DNA of 64,000 bases, taken from the NCBI GenBank assembly GCA_937867335.1, contig CALMKX010000229.1, forward strand, positions 1-64,000. The letters are read 5' to 3'. Position numbers and translations under genes: made by a program. Below the pieces are notes generated by a model. It ran no database searches and had not been told where the DNA came from. It saw nothing but the letters and a program-made list of their open reading frames with translations. Shown piece by piece: positions 9,185-18,331 of the stretch (position 1 is its first letter; every line of letters begins with the position of its first letter). This DNA comes from an uncultured Acidobacteriota bacterium (GTDB lineage Bacteria > Acidobacteriota > Thermoanaerobaculia > Multivoradales > SZUA-115).

Positions 9185-10234
9185 GTGCTGCTCGAAAGCC
9201 TGGGTTGGAACTGTTGGTTCGAAGAGAACTTCGAGACCCACGCGCGCGCCGGGTTGGTGCCGGGCCGCGTTTTGACGGAAGCGAACGAAATCTACCGCGT
9301 GGCCTCTAGCCAAGGCGAAGTCTGGGCCGAGCTCTCGGGCGGGTTGCGCTATCGGGCGGCTGGCCGCGAGGACTTGCCGGCGGTGGGCGACTGGCTGGCC
9401 CTCCAGAGCGTTCCGCCTCCAAGCCGCTCGATCGTGCGAGCGGTGCTGCCTCGCCGCACCCGCATCGCGCGCAAGGCGGCCGGTGAGCGCGAGGAGCTGC
9501 AGCTGATCGCAGCCAACGTCGACACCGTCTGGATCGTGAGCTCTGCGAACCGGGACTGGAACCCCAGGCGGATCGAGCGCTACCTCACGGTGGTGCGAGA
9601 CGGTGGGGCGGAGCCCGTGGTGGTGCTGTCGAAAGTCGACCTCGCCGAGGATCTCGCCCCCTACGTGGCCGAGGCGGAGGCCGTGGCGGGTGGAGCGGCG
9701 GTGCTCACGGCGAGCGGCAAGACGGGCGAGGGTGTTGCCGCCCTCGAGCGCTTTCTCGCCCCGGGGCGGACGGTGGCGCTCCTGGGCTCTTCGGGAGTGG
9801 GCAAGTCGACCCTGGTCAACCGACTCCTGGGAGAGGATCGCCAGGCGGTGCGGGAGATCCGGGCGAGCGACGACCGCGGCCGCCAAGCCACCACCCGCCG
9901 GGAGCTCTTTGCCGTGCCGGCGGGTGGCCTGCTGCTCGACACGCCGGGCATGCGCGAGCTCGCCCTGATGACGGACGCGGCGGCTGTCGAGGAGGTATTC
10001 GACGACGTCGAAGCCCTCGCCGAGCGCTGCCGCTTTCGGGACTGCCAGCACCAGGGCGAGCCGGGTTGCGCGGTGGCCGGGGCGGTGGCGGGCGGCGAGC
10101 TCGCCGCCGAGCGGCTCGAGTCCTACCAGAAGCTCCAGCGCGAAGAGAGCTTCCGCTCCGACCGCGATCGGTTCGGAGCCAACTACGCGGAGAAGAAGCG
10201 GTGGCACGCGTTCCACAAGAAGCTGCAAAAATGA
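9185..10234 (+). CDS. rsgA: Ribosome small subunit-dependent GTPase A
   Basis: RsgA (YjeQ) is a circularly permuted GTPase that checks late maturation of the 30S subunit. An N-terminal OB fold is followed by the permuted GTPase motifs: G4 as VLSKVDLAED, G1 P-loop GSSGVGKSTLVN, a switch containing the ASDDRGRQATTRREL segment, and G3 DTPGMREL. The C-terminal zinc motif is FRDCQHQGEPGC. The GTG start was chosen because AGGGAG precedes it by ten bases and the protein then begins LLESLGW; an ATG at 9077 would add 36 basic residues. The stop overlaps truA (ATGA). Confidence 0.9.
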   Translation: MLLESLGWNCWFEENFETHARAGLVPGRVLTEANEIYRVASSQGEVWAELSGGLRYRAAGREDLPAVGDWLALQSVPPPSRSIVRAVLPRRTRIARKAAGEREELQLIAANVDTVWIVSSANRDWNPRRIERYLTVVRDGGAEPVVVLSKVDLAEDLAPYVAEAEAVAGGAAVLTASGKTGEGVAALERFLAPGRTVALLGSSGVGKSTLVNRLLGEDRQAVREIRASDDRGRQATTRRELFAVPAGGLLLDTPGMRELALMTDAAAVEEVFDDVEALAERCRFRDCQHQGEPGCAVAGAVAGGELAAERLESYQKLQREESFRSDRDRFGANYAEKKRWHAFHKKLQK

Positions 10235-11178
10235 AGCGACCCATCCCCCCGACCCGCACTCCCCCCGGCCCGCGGCCCTCGCTTTCCGGGGCCTGCTACC
10301 GGCTCACGCTGGAGTACGACGGCACCGGCTTTTCCGGCTGGCAGGAGCAGAAGAACGCTCGCTCGATCGTGGGCGAGCTGAAGTCGGCGCTGGCCGATGC
10401 GGGCTTCGAGGTGGTCGACCTCGGCGGCTCCGGGCGAACCGATGCCGGCGTCCATGCCCTGGCTCAGGTGGCCCATCTGCGGCTCAGCCGCCCGACGGAC
10501 CCGCCCTCCCTCGCCAACGCTCTCAACAGCCGCCTGCCCGGAGGCATCCAGGTGCTTTCGGTGGAGCCGACTTCGCCCCGCTTCCACGCCCGCCATGACG
10601 CCCAGGCACGGTGCTACCTCTATCAGCTCTCGCGGCGGCGCACGGCCTTCGCCAAGCGCTATGTCTGGTGGGTGAAGGATGAGCTCGACCTCGCGCGCAT
10701 GCGAGAGGCGGCCCAGCATCTGCTCGGCCGGCGAGATTACGCGCTGTTCGCCGAGCCGGGAGGCACACCCGAGAAGAGCACCCTGGTGGATATGGTGGGA
10801 GTCGAGGTGGAAGAGCAAGGAGCGCTGGTCCTGCTGCGCTTCGTCGCCTCCCACTTCCTGTGGAAGATGGTGCGGCGGCTCACCGGTACGCTGGTAGAGA
10901 TCGGCGCCGGGCGGCTCGACCTGGCCGACTTCGTCCAGTTGCTCGAGGCCGAGCCACTGCCGGCAGAGAAGGGGAGGCCCGCCCTGTGGACGGCGCCGGC
11001 CTCGGGCCTCTTCCTGGAGCGGATTCTTTATCGGGACGAGCCGCCGCTCGGGCCCCTCTCCGCGGTGACGCCGCTCAAGACGGCGGCCGAGATCCGAGCC
11101 CAGCCGGCTGAAAACAAAAGGCGCCCCCCCGAAAGGAGGCGCCCTCATCCGGCCGATCGGCCGAAGCGCTGGAAGTAG
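10231..11178 (+). CDS. truA: tRNA pseudouridine(38-40) synthase TruA
   Basis: TruA isomerises uridines 38-40 in the tRNA anticodon stem. The family motifs are present: LEYDGTGFSGWQ near residue 25, the catalytic-Asp motif GSGRTDAGVHAL, and the later FLWKMVRRLTGTL segment. The ATG overlaps the rsgA stop, giving a small RNA-maturation operon. The last 30 codons encode an Arg/Pro-rich tail (ENKRRPPERRRPHPADRPKRWK) that looks non-conserved and coincides with a terminator hairpin read on the opposite strand, so the tail may be shaped by that constraint. Confidence 0.92.
   Translation: MKRPIPPTRTPPGPRPSLSGACYRLTLEYDGTGFSGWQEQKNARSIVGELKSALADAGFEVVDLGGSGRTDAGVHALAQVAHLRLSRPTDPPSLANALNSRLPGGIQVLSVEPTSPRFHARHDAQARCYLYQLSRRRTAFAKRYVWWVKDELDLARMREAAQHLLGRRDYALFAEPGGTPEKSTLVDMVGVEVEEQGALVLLRFVASHFLWKMVRRLTGTLVEIGAGRLDLADFVQLLEAEPLPAEKGRPALWTAPASGLFLERILYRDEPPLGPLSAVTPLKTAAEIRAQPAENKRRPPERRRPHPADRPKRWK
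11111..11143 (-). terminator. Terminator of the TonB receptor gene, located inside truA
   Basis: On the minus strand a GGCGCCTCC-TTTC-GGGGGGCGCC hairpin (one mismatch) is followed by TTTTGTTTT. It lies about 40 bases after the receptor stop codon and overlaps the 3' end of the convergent truA coding region. Confidence 0.75.
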
Positions 11179-11181
11179 CCG

Positions 11182-14064
11182 CTAGAAGGTGAAGCGCAGG
11201 CCGAGCTGAGCCAGGCGCTGCTCGCCCTGGAGCGGGTCGCCGGCGAAGCGGCTGGCCACCCCGAAGCGGTTCACACGGGCGGGGTTCTTCGAGTTGAACA
11301 CGTTGAACACCTCGCCGATCACCTCGATGCCGAAGTTGCTGATGTGGAACGTCTTGGCCAGGCGCAGGTCGAACTGCTTGCTGTCGAAGCCGCGGCCGGT
11401 GTTCACCTCGGTGATGCCCGGGCGCAGGTCGAGGATCGAGCCGTCGCCGTTCAAGTCCTGGTTGGCATGCTCGAGGTAGGGCAGGGCCGAGCGGTAGCGG
11501 AAGATGCCGGAGATGCTGAAGCCGAACGGAGCCCGGTAGAGGCCCGAGAGGGTCACCCGGTGACGCGCATCGGTGTTGAGCGGGCCGAAGCAGGCGTCGC
11601 AGCTCGGGTTGAGCGGGTTGATCGACTGGTTGCTGCGGTTGAAGCCGCCGCCCACGTCGGACTGGGCGAGGATGGCGTCGGTGAGCCGGAATTCATCGGC
11701 GCCGGCGAGCACGTTGCCCTCGCTCTTCGAGTAGGTGTAGAAGCCCTCGAAGTCGAACTTGCTGCCGCGGTAGTGGCCGGAGAGCGAGATTCCGTCGTAG
11801 CTGGCCCGGCCACCTCCGTACCACAGGCGGAACGAAGGCGACAGCGTCGGGAAGCGACGGCGGCCGGTGGACTGGTCGATGGTGTTGATGCGGAAGCGGT
11901 ACGGAATGTCGTGGTAGTCGATCGAGGTGGCTTCGAGGTTGAGGCCGACCCGGTTGGAGATCTGCCACGAGTAAGCGAGGGACCACTGATCCGAGTACGG
12001 AGTGGCGAGCGTGGGCGAGGCCACTTCGTTGGGGGTGTTCACCGAGTTGCCGGGTAGCTGGTTCGGCGGCAGAGGCTGCCCCACGCGGAACACCGTGCCA
12101 TCCGAGTTGAGGATCGGGCCGCCGTTGGCGCCGCTGATCTGGTACACCAGGCCGTAGTTGGACTGCACGGCGATGCCGGGGAAGAGGATGGTGGCATTGG
12201 TGTACGGGAAGTCGTAGAAGGTGCCGTAGCCGCCGCGGATCACTCTGCGGCCGTCGCCACCGAGGTCCCACGAGAAGCCGAGGCGCGGGGCGTAGTTGTT
12301 GTCGTCGTTCTTGAGCTTGCCACCCTTGCCACCCTGGAAGTCGCGCAGGTAGGCCTCGTTGTAGCGGGTCTGGGTGGAGAGCACCTGCCAGATCGGGTTG
12401 GCACGCTGGTCGAGGTCGAAGCCATCCCAGTAGTCGTAGCGGAAGCCCAGGTTGAGGGTGATGCGGTCCGTGACCTTCCAGTCGTCCTGGATGTAGACGC
12501 TGTACTGCTTGATCGGGCTCTTGTTGCCGGCGAAGCCGCCGAAGCGCTGGTAGAGCGAGATCGGGGAGCCTTCGCGATCCTCGAGCGCGGTGAACTGGCC
12601 GGCGGTGCCGGTGGAGATGTCGCCCTCGAGCGTGGGCTCGTTGATGTAGTTCAGGCCGGCCTTGAAGTCGTGCCGGCGGCCGGCGATCGAGCTCGACCAG
12701 GTGAAGTCGTCGCGGAACTGTTCTTTGGTCTGGCGGGTGGACTGAGGAGTGTTGAGGTTGCGGCCGGTGTGGAAGCCGCTCGGGTAGTAGATCAGCGGAT
12801 CGGCCGAGTCCGCGCTGATGCTGTTCTCGAACTTGGTGTACTGGAACAGGGCCTCGTTCAAACGCTCGGAGCCGAGCTGGGCCGTGTGGCCGAGCAGGAG
12901 CGAGCTGTACTTGTTGGTGATGGTGCCGAGCGAGCTCGGGTCGGCCAGCGGGCTGGCGCCGTATTTGTCGGAGTTCTTCTGGTAGCCGAAACGGGCCGAC
13001 AGGAACTGCTTGGCGTTGATGTCCCAGCTCACCTTGCCGGTGGCGAGCTCATCCGTGAACGGGATGGTCACCGACTTGCCGTCGGCCTGCGGGAAGGCGC
13101 CGTCGGTGTTGATGGTGTAGTTGGTGTCCCGGTCGAGCTTCTCGTAGGTGACGAAGAAGTGCGCCTTGTCGCGCACGATCGGCCCGCCGATGGCAGCTCC
13201 GTACTGCTTGCGCTTGTAGGGCTGCTTCTTGGCGCCGGAGAGCTTCTCGGTTTCCGTCCGGGTGTTCAGGCTCTTGTCGCGGAAGAAGCCGAAGACGCTG
13301 CCGGAGAAGTCGTTGGTTCCGCTCTTGGTGACCACCGAGAGGACGCCGCCCGAGGAGCGGCCGTACTCGGCCTTGTACTGCGAAGTCTGGATCTTGAACT
13401 CGGCCACAGCCTCCAGGTTGAAGTTCTGGAGGGCGCCGCCGATGGTGTCGTCGGTGTTGTCGCCACCGTCGATCTGGTAGTTGACGTTGCGACCGATACC
13501 GCCGTTCAGGGCCACCGTGAGCTGGCCCGGCTTGGTCGGGTCGGGGTTGACCGACAGGCCCGAACCCGGGGCGAGGGAGGCGAGGTTCGCGAACTGCCGG
13601 CCGTTGAGCGGGAGGTTCTCGAGCTCCTCCTGGCTGACCACGCGGGCCGTCGCCGGCTCGGTCGAGATCAGCGGCGCCTCGGTGGTCACCGTGATCGCCT
13701 CTTCCACGCTGGCGACCTGCATCGAAACGTCGAGCGCGCGCTCGGCGCCGACCTCGAGTTTGACGTCCTTCTGGATCACCGTGCCGAAGCCGGACAGCTC
13801 GTACTTGACCTCGTAGTCGCCGATGGGCAGAGCGGCCAGCCGGTAGGTGCCATTCGCTGCCGAGACCGTCGTGCGGGTGAGGCCCGTGGCGGGGTTGGTG
13901 GCGGTGACGGTGACGCCGGGCAGGGCGCCGCCGTCAGCATCGACGATCTTGCCTGTGACCACCGCGGCGCCGCTCTGGGCCAGGGCGGCAGGTGCGCCCG
14001 CGAGACCCAGGGCCAGCGCGGCGGCAAGTGCCAGGCGCAGCAGGTTGCGGTCCAACAGTTTCAT
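11182..14064 (-). CDS. TonB-dependent receptor with carboxypeptidase-regulatory-like domain (Oar-like)
   Basis: The protein has 960 residues. It starts with a signal peptide (MKLLDRN ... ALAQ), then a CarboxypepD_reg-like beta-sandwich (VTGKIVDADGGALPGVTVTATN) at about residues 32-110. A plug domain follows with LPLNGRQFANLASLAPG and INYQIDGGDNTD-like elements, then a long outer-membrane beta-barrel ending in the aromatic C-terminus (LRFTF). Such receptors import bulky substrates across the outer membrane with TonB/ExbBD energy and are multiplied in Acidobacteriota. The ligand is unknown. The ATG has an AGGAG site at 14073-14077 on the minus strand. The gene follows the sulfatase-like lipoprotein gene on the same strand with a 148-bp gap. 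Confidence 0.93.
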   Translation of the reverse strand: MKLLDRNLLRLALAAALALGLAGAPAALAQSGAAVVTGKIVDADGGALPGVTVTATNPATGLTRTTVSAANGTYRLAALPIGDYEVKYELSGFGTVIQKDVKLEVGAERALDVSMQVASVEEAITVTTEAPLISTEPATARVVSQEELENLPLNGRQFANLASLAPGSGLSVNPDPTKPGQLTVALNGGIGRNVNYQIDGGDNTDDTIGGALQNFNLEAVAEFKIQTSQYKAEYGRSSGGVLSVVTKSGTNDFSGSVFGFFRDKSLNTRTETEKLSGAKKQPYKRKQYGAAIGGPIVRDKAHFFVTYEKLDRDTNYTINTDGAFPQADGKSVTIPFTDELATGKVSWDINAKQFLSARFGYQKNSDKYGASPLADPSSLGTITNKYSSLLLGHTAQLGSERLNEALFQYTKFENSISADSADPLIYYPSGFHTGRNLNTPQSTRQTKEQFRDDFTWSSSIAGRRHDFKAGLNYINEPTLEGDISTGTAGQFTALEDREGSPISLYQRFGGFAGNKSPIKQYSVYIQDDWKVTDRITLNLGFRYDYWDGFDLDQRANPIWQVLSTQTRYNEAYLRDFQGGKGGKLKNDDNNYAPRLGFSWDLGGDGRRVIRGGYGTFYDFPYTNATILFPGIAVQSNYGLVYQISGANGGPILNSDGTVFRVGQPLPPNQLPGNSVNTPNEVASPTLATPYSDQWSLAYSWQISNRVGLNLEATSIDYHDIPYRFRINTIDQSTGRRRFPTLSPSFRLWYGGGRASYDGISLSGHYRGSKFDFEGFYTYSKSEGNVLAGADEFRLTDAILAQSDVGGGFNRSNQSINPLNPSCDACFGPLNTDARHRVTLSGLYRAPFGFSISGIFRYRSALPYLEHANQDLNGDGSILDLRPGITEVNTGRGFDSKQFDLRLAKTFHISNFGIEVIGEVFNVFNSKNPARVNRFGVASRFAGDPLQGEQRLAQLGLRFTF

Positions 14065-14096
14065 CGACTTATCTCCTCGTCTTTGGATCCATCGAA

Positions 14097-14118
14097 CGAT
14101 ACACCGGTGTGGGTATCG
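14097..14118. promoter_or_regulatory. Palindrome in the TonB receptor leader
   Basis: CGATAC and GTATCG flank a core that includes the perfect 10-bp palindrome ACACCGGTGT at 14101-14110. It sits 33-54 bases upstream of the receptor ATG and could be an operator or mRNA hairpin. A 10-bp sequence, GACGTCGGTT, also occurs twice in the same gap (14142-14151 and 14204-14213). Confidence 0.3.
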
Positions 14119-14212
14119 ACACATCACGTCTTCGCGGTTCTGACGTCGGTTTCTCTTCGGGCGCCCTCACCTCCTCTCGGCCGCTCTGGCTCCTGGGGAA
14201 TCCGACGTCGGT

Positions 14213-16375
14213 TCAGCTGCCGGCGGCGGCCAGCCGCGCGAGCAGGATCTCGGCATGCTGGCGCTCCTGGGCGAGCTGAGGGTTTCCTTGAGCCCGGCTC
14301 AAGAACTCGCGATAAGCCGTGATCGCCTCCTGGCGGTCGCCGGCGAGCTCGAAAGCGATCCCCTGGTTCAAGCGGGCCTCGAGGTAGCCCGGATCCAGGG
14401 AGAGCGCCTGTTCGAAGAAAGGGAGAGCCGCTTGAGGGCGATCCCGGGCCACCTCGAGCGTGCCCATGCCGTTCCAGGGATCGGGGTAGCGAGGGGCGAT
14501 CTCCATGGCATGCCGGAACGCCTGTTCCGCCTGCTCGGGATGGCCGAGATCCCGTTCCACGTTGCCCAGGTTGTTCCAGGCGCGGGCGTTTTTCGGATCC
14601 AGTCGGCAGGCGCGATCGAGCACCCGGGCGGCATCGGCGAGACGGCCGGTGCCGGCATAGGCGATGCCCAGGGCGTTCAGCGCTTCGGGCCGGTCCGGAT
14701 CGGCCTCGAGCGAGCGCGTCAAGGCGGTGAGAGCCTCGTCGTAGTGCCCGGCCTCCTGGAGTGTGGTGGCCAGGTTGTACCAGGCTTCCGGATCCTTGGG
14801 CGAGTCCACCACCGAGCGCCGATAGAGCTCGATCGCCCGCGCGAGGTTGCCCTGCGAGCGCACCGCCTTGGCGAGGGTGGAACGAAACACGGCGTTGCCC
14901 GGGTCCTCGGTCACGAGGCGCTCCAGGATCGGCACGGCCGCCGCCAATCGCCCTTCGTTCACCGCCCAATGCGCTTCCTCGAAGCTGCGGAACAGCCCGA
15001 CCACCTCCTTGGGATCTCGCCGCAGCTGCGTGCCGGGAGAGCCGGACGGCGAGGGTGGAGCCTGGGTAGAAGCGACATAACCTAACGCCGCAAGGCGAGC
15101 TCGGGTTTCAGGGTCGACCTTCGAAGCCGGCGTTCCCAGCTCGGCGAGGCCGATCTTCTCGAGCCCGGTAGCCAGCGCCGCCACGGCAGAAGCGGACTCG
15201 GCCGTTCGGTTCACCTGCTCACCCGGGTCCCGAGCGAGGTCGTAAAGCTCCGGGGTGGGCGCGGCGATGTACTTGATCGACCCGTGGCGCAGCGCCGTGA
15301 GCGGGCTCCAGCCGAACGAGGCCGGGTAGCGGGTTTCCGAGTAGAGATCCGCCACCGTGGGCTCGCGGCCGGCGAGGAGCTCCGGCGCCAGGTTGCGGCC
15401 CATCGTGGAGCCGACACCAGGGGAGGCGGGCAGTGCTCGCCCGAGCAGGGCCAGGAGTGTGGGGGCGACGTCCGCCAGGCTGACCGGGGTCTTCACGACC
15501 TTGCCGGCGGCAAGCAGGCCCGGCGCGCGGATCAGCCAGGGAACCTTGAGCGTGGGCTCGTAGAGCAGCAGGCCGTGGGTCAGCTCGCCATGCTCGCCGA
15601 GCGCCTCGCCGTGGTCCGCGAGGGCCACCACCACCGTGCGTTCGGCCAGGCGTCGCGTCGAAAGACGCTCGAACACGCGGCCGAGCTCGGTGTCGACCGA
15701 GGCGATCTCTCCGTCGTAGGGGCGATCGGCGAAGCGGGCGGCGAAGGGCTCGGGCGGCTCGTACGGGGCGTGGGCGTCGTAGAGGTGGATCCAGGCGAAG
15801 AAGGGCTGCGGCGAGTCTTGGTCCAGCCAGGCCAGGGCCCGGTCTACCACCACCCGAGCCGGCCGCTCCGCTTCGAGGCCGCTTCGCGTCTCATCGCTGC
15901 GGTCGACGTCGTCGTCGTAGTGGTCGAAGCCTCGAGCGAGGCCGAAGCGATGGTCCAGCACGAAGGAGCCCACGAAGGCCGCCGTGCGATAGCCGACCTT
16001 CTGGAGCTCGGTGGCGAGCGTGGGCAGGTCGGCCGGGAAGGCGCCTAGGCCATTGCCGCGCACGCCGTGGCGCGGCGGCAACAACCCGGAGAGGATCGTG
16101 GCGTGCGACGGTAGGGTCAGCGGCACCGCCGAAGCGACGTCGAGGAAGCGTGCTCCTTCGGCCGCCAGAGAATCGAGGTTCGGGGTGGCTCCGCGGGTGT
16201 AGCCGTAGGAGCCGAGATGGTCGGCCCGGACGGTGTCGAGGGTGATCAGCAGGAGGTTCCAGGTGGTGACGGCAGGGCGCCCCGCGCCGCACCCGGACAG
16301 AGCGAGAGCAGCGCCGAACAGCAAGCACACGGCGCTCCTCTTCACCAACCTCTGCTTGGGTCGGCTGCCGGCCAC
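14213..16375 (-). CDS. Sulfatase-like lipoprotein with C-terminal TPR repeats
   Basis: A lipobox (ALSGC, Cys29) ends the signal, so the protein should be anchored in a membrane and face the periplasm. Residues 38-430 are an alkaline-phosphatase-superfamily sulfatase domain: LLITLDTVRADHLGSYGY supplies metal ligands and ADHGEALGEHGE is the second metal site. The nucleophile position reads TLPSH instead of the CxPxR of formylglycine sulfatases, so Thr87 replaces the cysteine. Residues 480-710 hold about six TPR units (for example AWYNLATTLQEAGHYDEAL). It may be a phospho- or sulfo-hydrolase acting on a surface polymer. The start is GTG with GAGGGGG upstream. Confidence 0.85.
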   Translation of the reverse strand: MAGSRPKQRLVKRSAVCLLFGAALALSGCGAGRPAVTTWNLLLITLDTVRADHLGSYGYTRGATPNLDSLAAEGARFLDVASAVPLTLPSHATILSGLLPPRHGVRGNGLGAFPADLPTLATELQKVGYRTAAFVGSFVLDHRFGLARGFDHYDDDVDRSDETRSGLEAERPARVVVDRALAWLDQDSPQPFFAWIHLYDAHAPYEPPEPFAARFADRPYDGEIASVDTELGRVFERLSTRRLAERTVVVALADHGEALGEHGELTHGLLLYEPTLKVPWLIRAPGLLAAGKVVKTPVSLADVAPTLLALLGRALPASPGVGSTMGRNLAPELLAGREPTVADLYSETRYPASFGWSPLTALRHGSIKYIAAPTPELYDLARDPGEQVNRTAESASAVAALATGLEKIGLAELGTPASKVDPETRARLAALGYVASTQAPPSPSGSPGTQLRRDPKEVVGLFRSFEEAHWAVNEGRLAAAVPILERLVTEDPGNAVFRSTLAKAVRSQGNLARAIELYRRSVVDSPKDPEAWYNLATTLQEAGHYDEALTALTRSLEADPDRPEALNALGIAYAGTGRLADAARVLDRACRLDPKNARAWNNLGNVERDLGHPEQAEQAFRHAMEIAPRYPDPWNGMGTLEVARDRPQAALPFFEQALSLDPGYLEARLNQGIAFELAGDRQEAITAYREFLSRAQGNPQLAQERQHAEILLARLAAAGS

Positions 16376-16618
16376 AGATCCCCCTCGACGTCGCTGGGCG
16401 GTACGCTAGCACCCGCTCGAAGTGGTTACAAGAGGGTTACAGCCGGCCCTGGCCGGCGCCACTCCCCACCTCGGATCGCTCCGCCCAGGCTTGCGTTTGC
16501 AACGTGCCGGGAGGGTTACGAAACGGGACAGCTGCGACGACGATCGGCGGTTCCGGAGCCTGGTTGCTGCGACGAGCGCGCCCGTGCCCCGGACTCGGCA
16601 CGGCCGTCTCGGCCGAGC

Positions 16619-16954
16619 TCAGAACGAGGCGAGCGCGTCGTTCTCGTTGTCGAAGACTTCGAAGACGGTGATCAGTTGGGTGATCTGCAGGATGTCGGCC
16701 ACCTTGGACGGCAAGTTGACCAGCTTGAGCTTGCCACCGCGGTTGGTGACCGTGGTGTAGGCGGAAACCAGCTCACCCACGCCCGAGGAATCGATGGTGG
16801 TGACCTGTCCGAGGTTGATCAGGACTTTGGTAGCACCACTGTCGACCGCCTCCATCACTGCGTCCCGGAGCGCGATGTCCCCAGTGCCGATGGTGATCTT
16901 GCCCTTGAGGTCCAGGATGGTCACATCCGAGCTCTGGCGAACCTCGACTTTCAT
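16619..16954 (-). CDS. STAS-domain anti-sigma factor antagonist (SpoIIAA/RsbV-like)
   Basis: A 111-residue single STAS domain. The N-terminal VTILDLKGKITIGTGD and the central VLINLGQVTTIDSSGVGELVSA include the conserved phosphorylatable serine in DSSGVG (serines near residues 59-60). In partner-switching systems the unphosphorylated form binds an RsbW-type kinase and frees its target. It lies 32 bases after the ATPase gene, consistent with a kinase-substrate pair. No sigma factor of the SigB type is adjacent, so the output may be something other than transcription. Confidence 0.88.
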   Translation of the reverse strand: MKVEVRQSSDVTILDLKGKITIGTGDIALRDAVMEAVDSGATKVLINLGQVTTIDSSGVGELVSAYTTVTNRGGKLKLVNLPSKVADILQITQLITVFEVFDNENDALASF

Positions 16955-16986
16955 TCCTATCTCCTCCCGATGCTCTCGGTCAGGTT

Positions 16987-17442
16987 CTAGATCGTCGCTG
17001 CCCCAGGCGGTACCCGCTTGCGCAGGGTCAGCACGGTGCCCTGCGGTTCCCCTCGGCGGTAATCGACCTGGTCCATGAATCTTCGCATGTACAGGATGCC
17101 GCGGCCACTCGGCTTCATCAAATTGGTCGGGTCGAGCGGGTCACCAAGTTCCACCAGCTCGAAGCCCTGGCCCTGGTCCCGCACCTCGATGGTGAGATTG
17201 CCCTGGTCGACCGAAACCGCGATCTCCACTTTCTTCTCGACGTCGAGCCGGTTGCCGTGCTTGATGGCGTTGGCTACCGCCTCTCGAACGGCCACTTCGA
17301 TCCAGTGAGCCGTATCGGAATCGAACCCCAATCCTTCCACAATCTCGGCGAGGACGATCTGAACCAGCTCGATGTTCTCGAAACGGCTGCCGATCGCCAG
17401 TCGACCGAGTAGCCCCGTGACTTGTTCCCGAGCGGTGTGCAT
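16987..17442 (-). CDS. RsbW-like serine-protein kinase / anti-sigma factor (GHKL ATPase)
   Basis: The 151-residue protein has the GHKL (HATPase) motifs of RsbW/SpoIIAB: an N-box (VREAVANAIKHGN), a G1 box (VRDQGQGFELVELGDP), and a G2-like GRGILYMRRFMDQVDYRR. Such proteins phosphorylate a STAS partner and sequester it or a sigma factor. The STAS gene immediately downstream is the expected partner. Upstream on the same strand are a CPBP protease gene (17 bases away) and a small gene, suggesting a four-gene transcript. Confidence 0.88.
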   Translation of the reverse strand: MHTAREQVTGLLGRLAIGSRFENIELVQIVLAEIVEGLGFDSDTAHWIEVAVREAVANAIKHGNRLDVEKKVEIAVSVDQGNLTIEVRDQGQGFELVELGDPLDPTNLMKPSGRGILYMRRFMDQVDYRRGEPQGTVLTLRKRVPPGAATI

Positions 17443-17459
17443 CCCACTGGCGCGGGAGT

Positions 17460-18323
17460 CTAGCAGATCCCCCTCAAGAGCTGATGGGCGAGCGCGGGGC
17501 CGCTGGGGAGAAAACGGGCCCCGAGTGGAACCACCACCAGGAGCTGCCAGAGGTCGAAGAACGCATGCGCCACCACGGAAGGGACGATGCTCTGGCGCCA
17601 GGCGGTGAGGAGGGCGAGCAGCAGGGAGAAAACGGTGAGCCCGACCAGCTGCAGCAGGGGTTGGTAGCTCGCGTGGCCGGCCACGAAGAGAAAGGTAGAG
17701 GCGAGGATGCCCAGCCGAGGCTGGAGGAAGCCGCGGAAGAACGCCTCCTCCACCAGGCCGGCCGAGAGCCCGACCGCGATCCGGATGAGGACGGGGAGGC
17801 CGGCGATCCAGAGGGTGACTTGAGGGATCTCCTGGGGCAGCTCACTGCCGGCGCCAGAGAGCTCCAGAAAGAAGGCGACGAGCAGGGCCACCACCGGTAG
17901 CAGCAGCCAGCCGCCGAACCCGCCGGCGATGCCGAGAGCGAAATCCTCGGCGGGTCGCAGGGAGACCAGGCCGAGCTGCCGCCGGAGTTCCTTGAACGTG
18001 GCCCCGGGGCCAGCGGGCCGTTGATAGCCCAGCCCATGCCAGGCGAGCAGCATGCCGGCGAAGAGGCCATGACCGAGAAACAAGGCGAAGGGCGACCTCT
18101 CCTCGCCGGGCCCCGTCTCGGCAGCCTCGCCCGGATGCAAGAGGGGGCTCCAGACCATCACATAGAGCAAGCCGGCGAGAAGCGTCACCGCGGCCAGGCG
18201 CCGGGCCCCTTGAGAGAAGGCGGGGGGCATGAGCCCGCGGCGTTCGGTGAGCCGCTCGAAGGCGACCGCGGTGGCTGCCGCAGCCAGCATCGCCAGCATC
18301 TTGGGGAGCAGATCGGCCAGCAC
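17460..18323 (-). CDS. CPBP-family intramembrane protease
   Basis: Eight or so hydrophobic segments and the three CPBP (Abi/Rce1) motifs are visible: EEAFFRGFLQPRLG, FLFVAGHAS, and HAFFDLWQLL. In the family these Glu, Arg, His and Asp residues form the active site of a membrane glutamate protease. The start is uncertain. A GTG at 18323 begins VLADLLPKMLAML, ten bases after the upstream gene ends; an ATG at 18299 is an alternative. The longer open frame upstream overlaps another gene and is not used. The substrate is unknown. Confidence 0.8.
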   Translation of the reverse strand: MLADLLPKMLAMLAAAATAVAFERLTERRGLMPPAFSQGARRLAAVTLLAGLLYVMVWSPLLHPGEAAETGPGEERSPFALFLGHGLFAGMLLAWHGLGYQRPAGPGATFKELRRQLGLVSLRPAEDFALGIAGGFGGWLLLPVVALLVAFFLELSGAGSELPQEIPQVTLWIAGLPVLIRIAVGLSAGLVEEAFFRGFLQPRLGILASTFLFVAGHASYQPLLQLVGLTVFSLLLALLTAWRQSIVPSVVAHAFFDLWQLLVVVPLGARFLPSGPALAHQLLRGIC

Positions 18324-18331
18324 CGTGGGGC

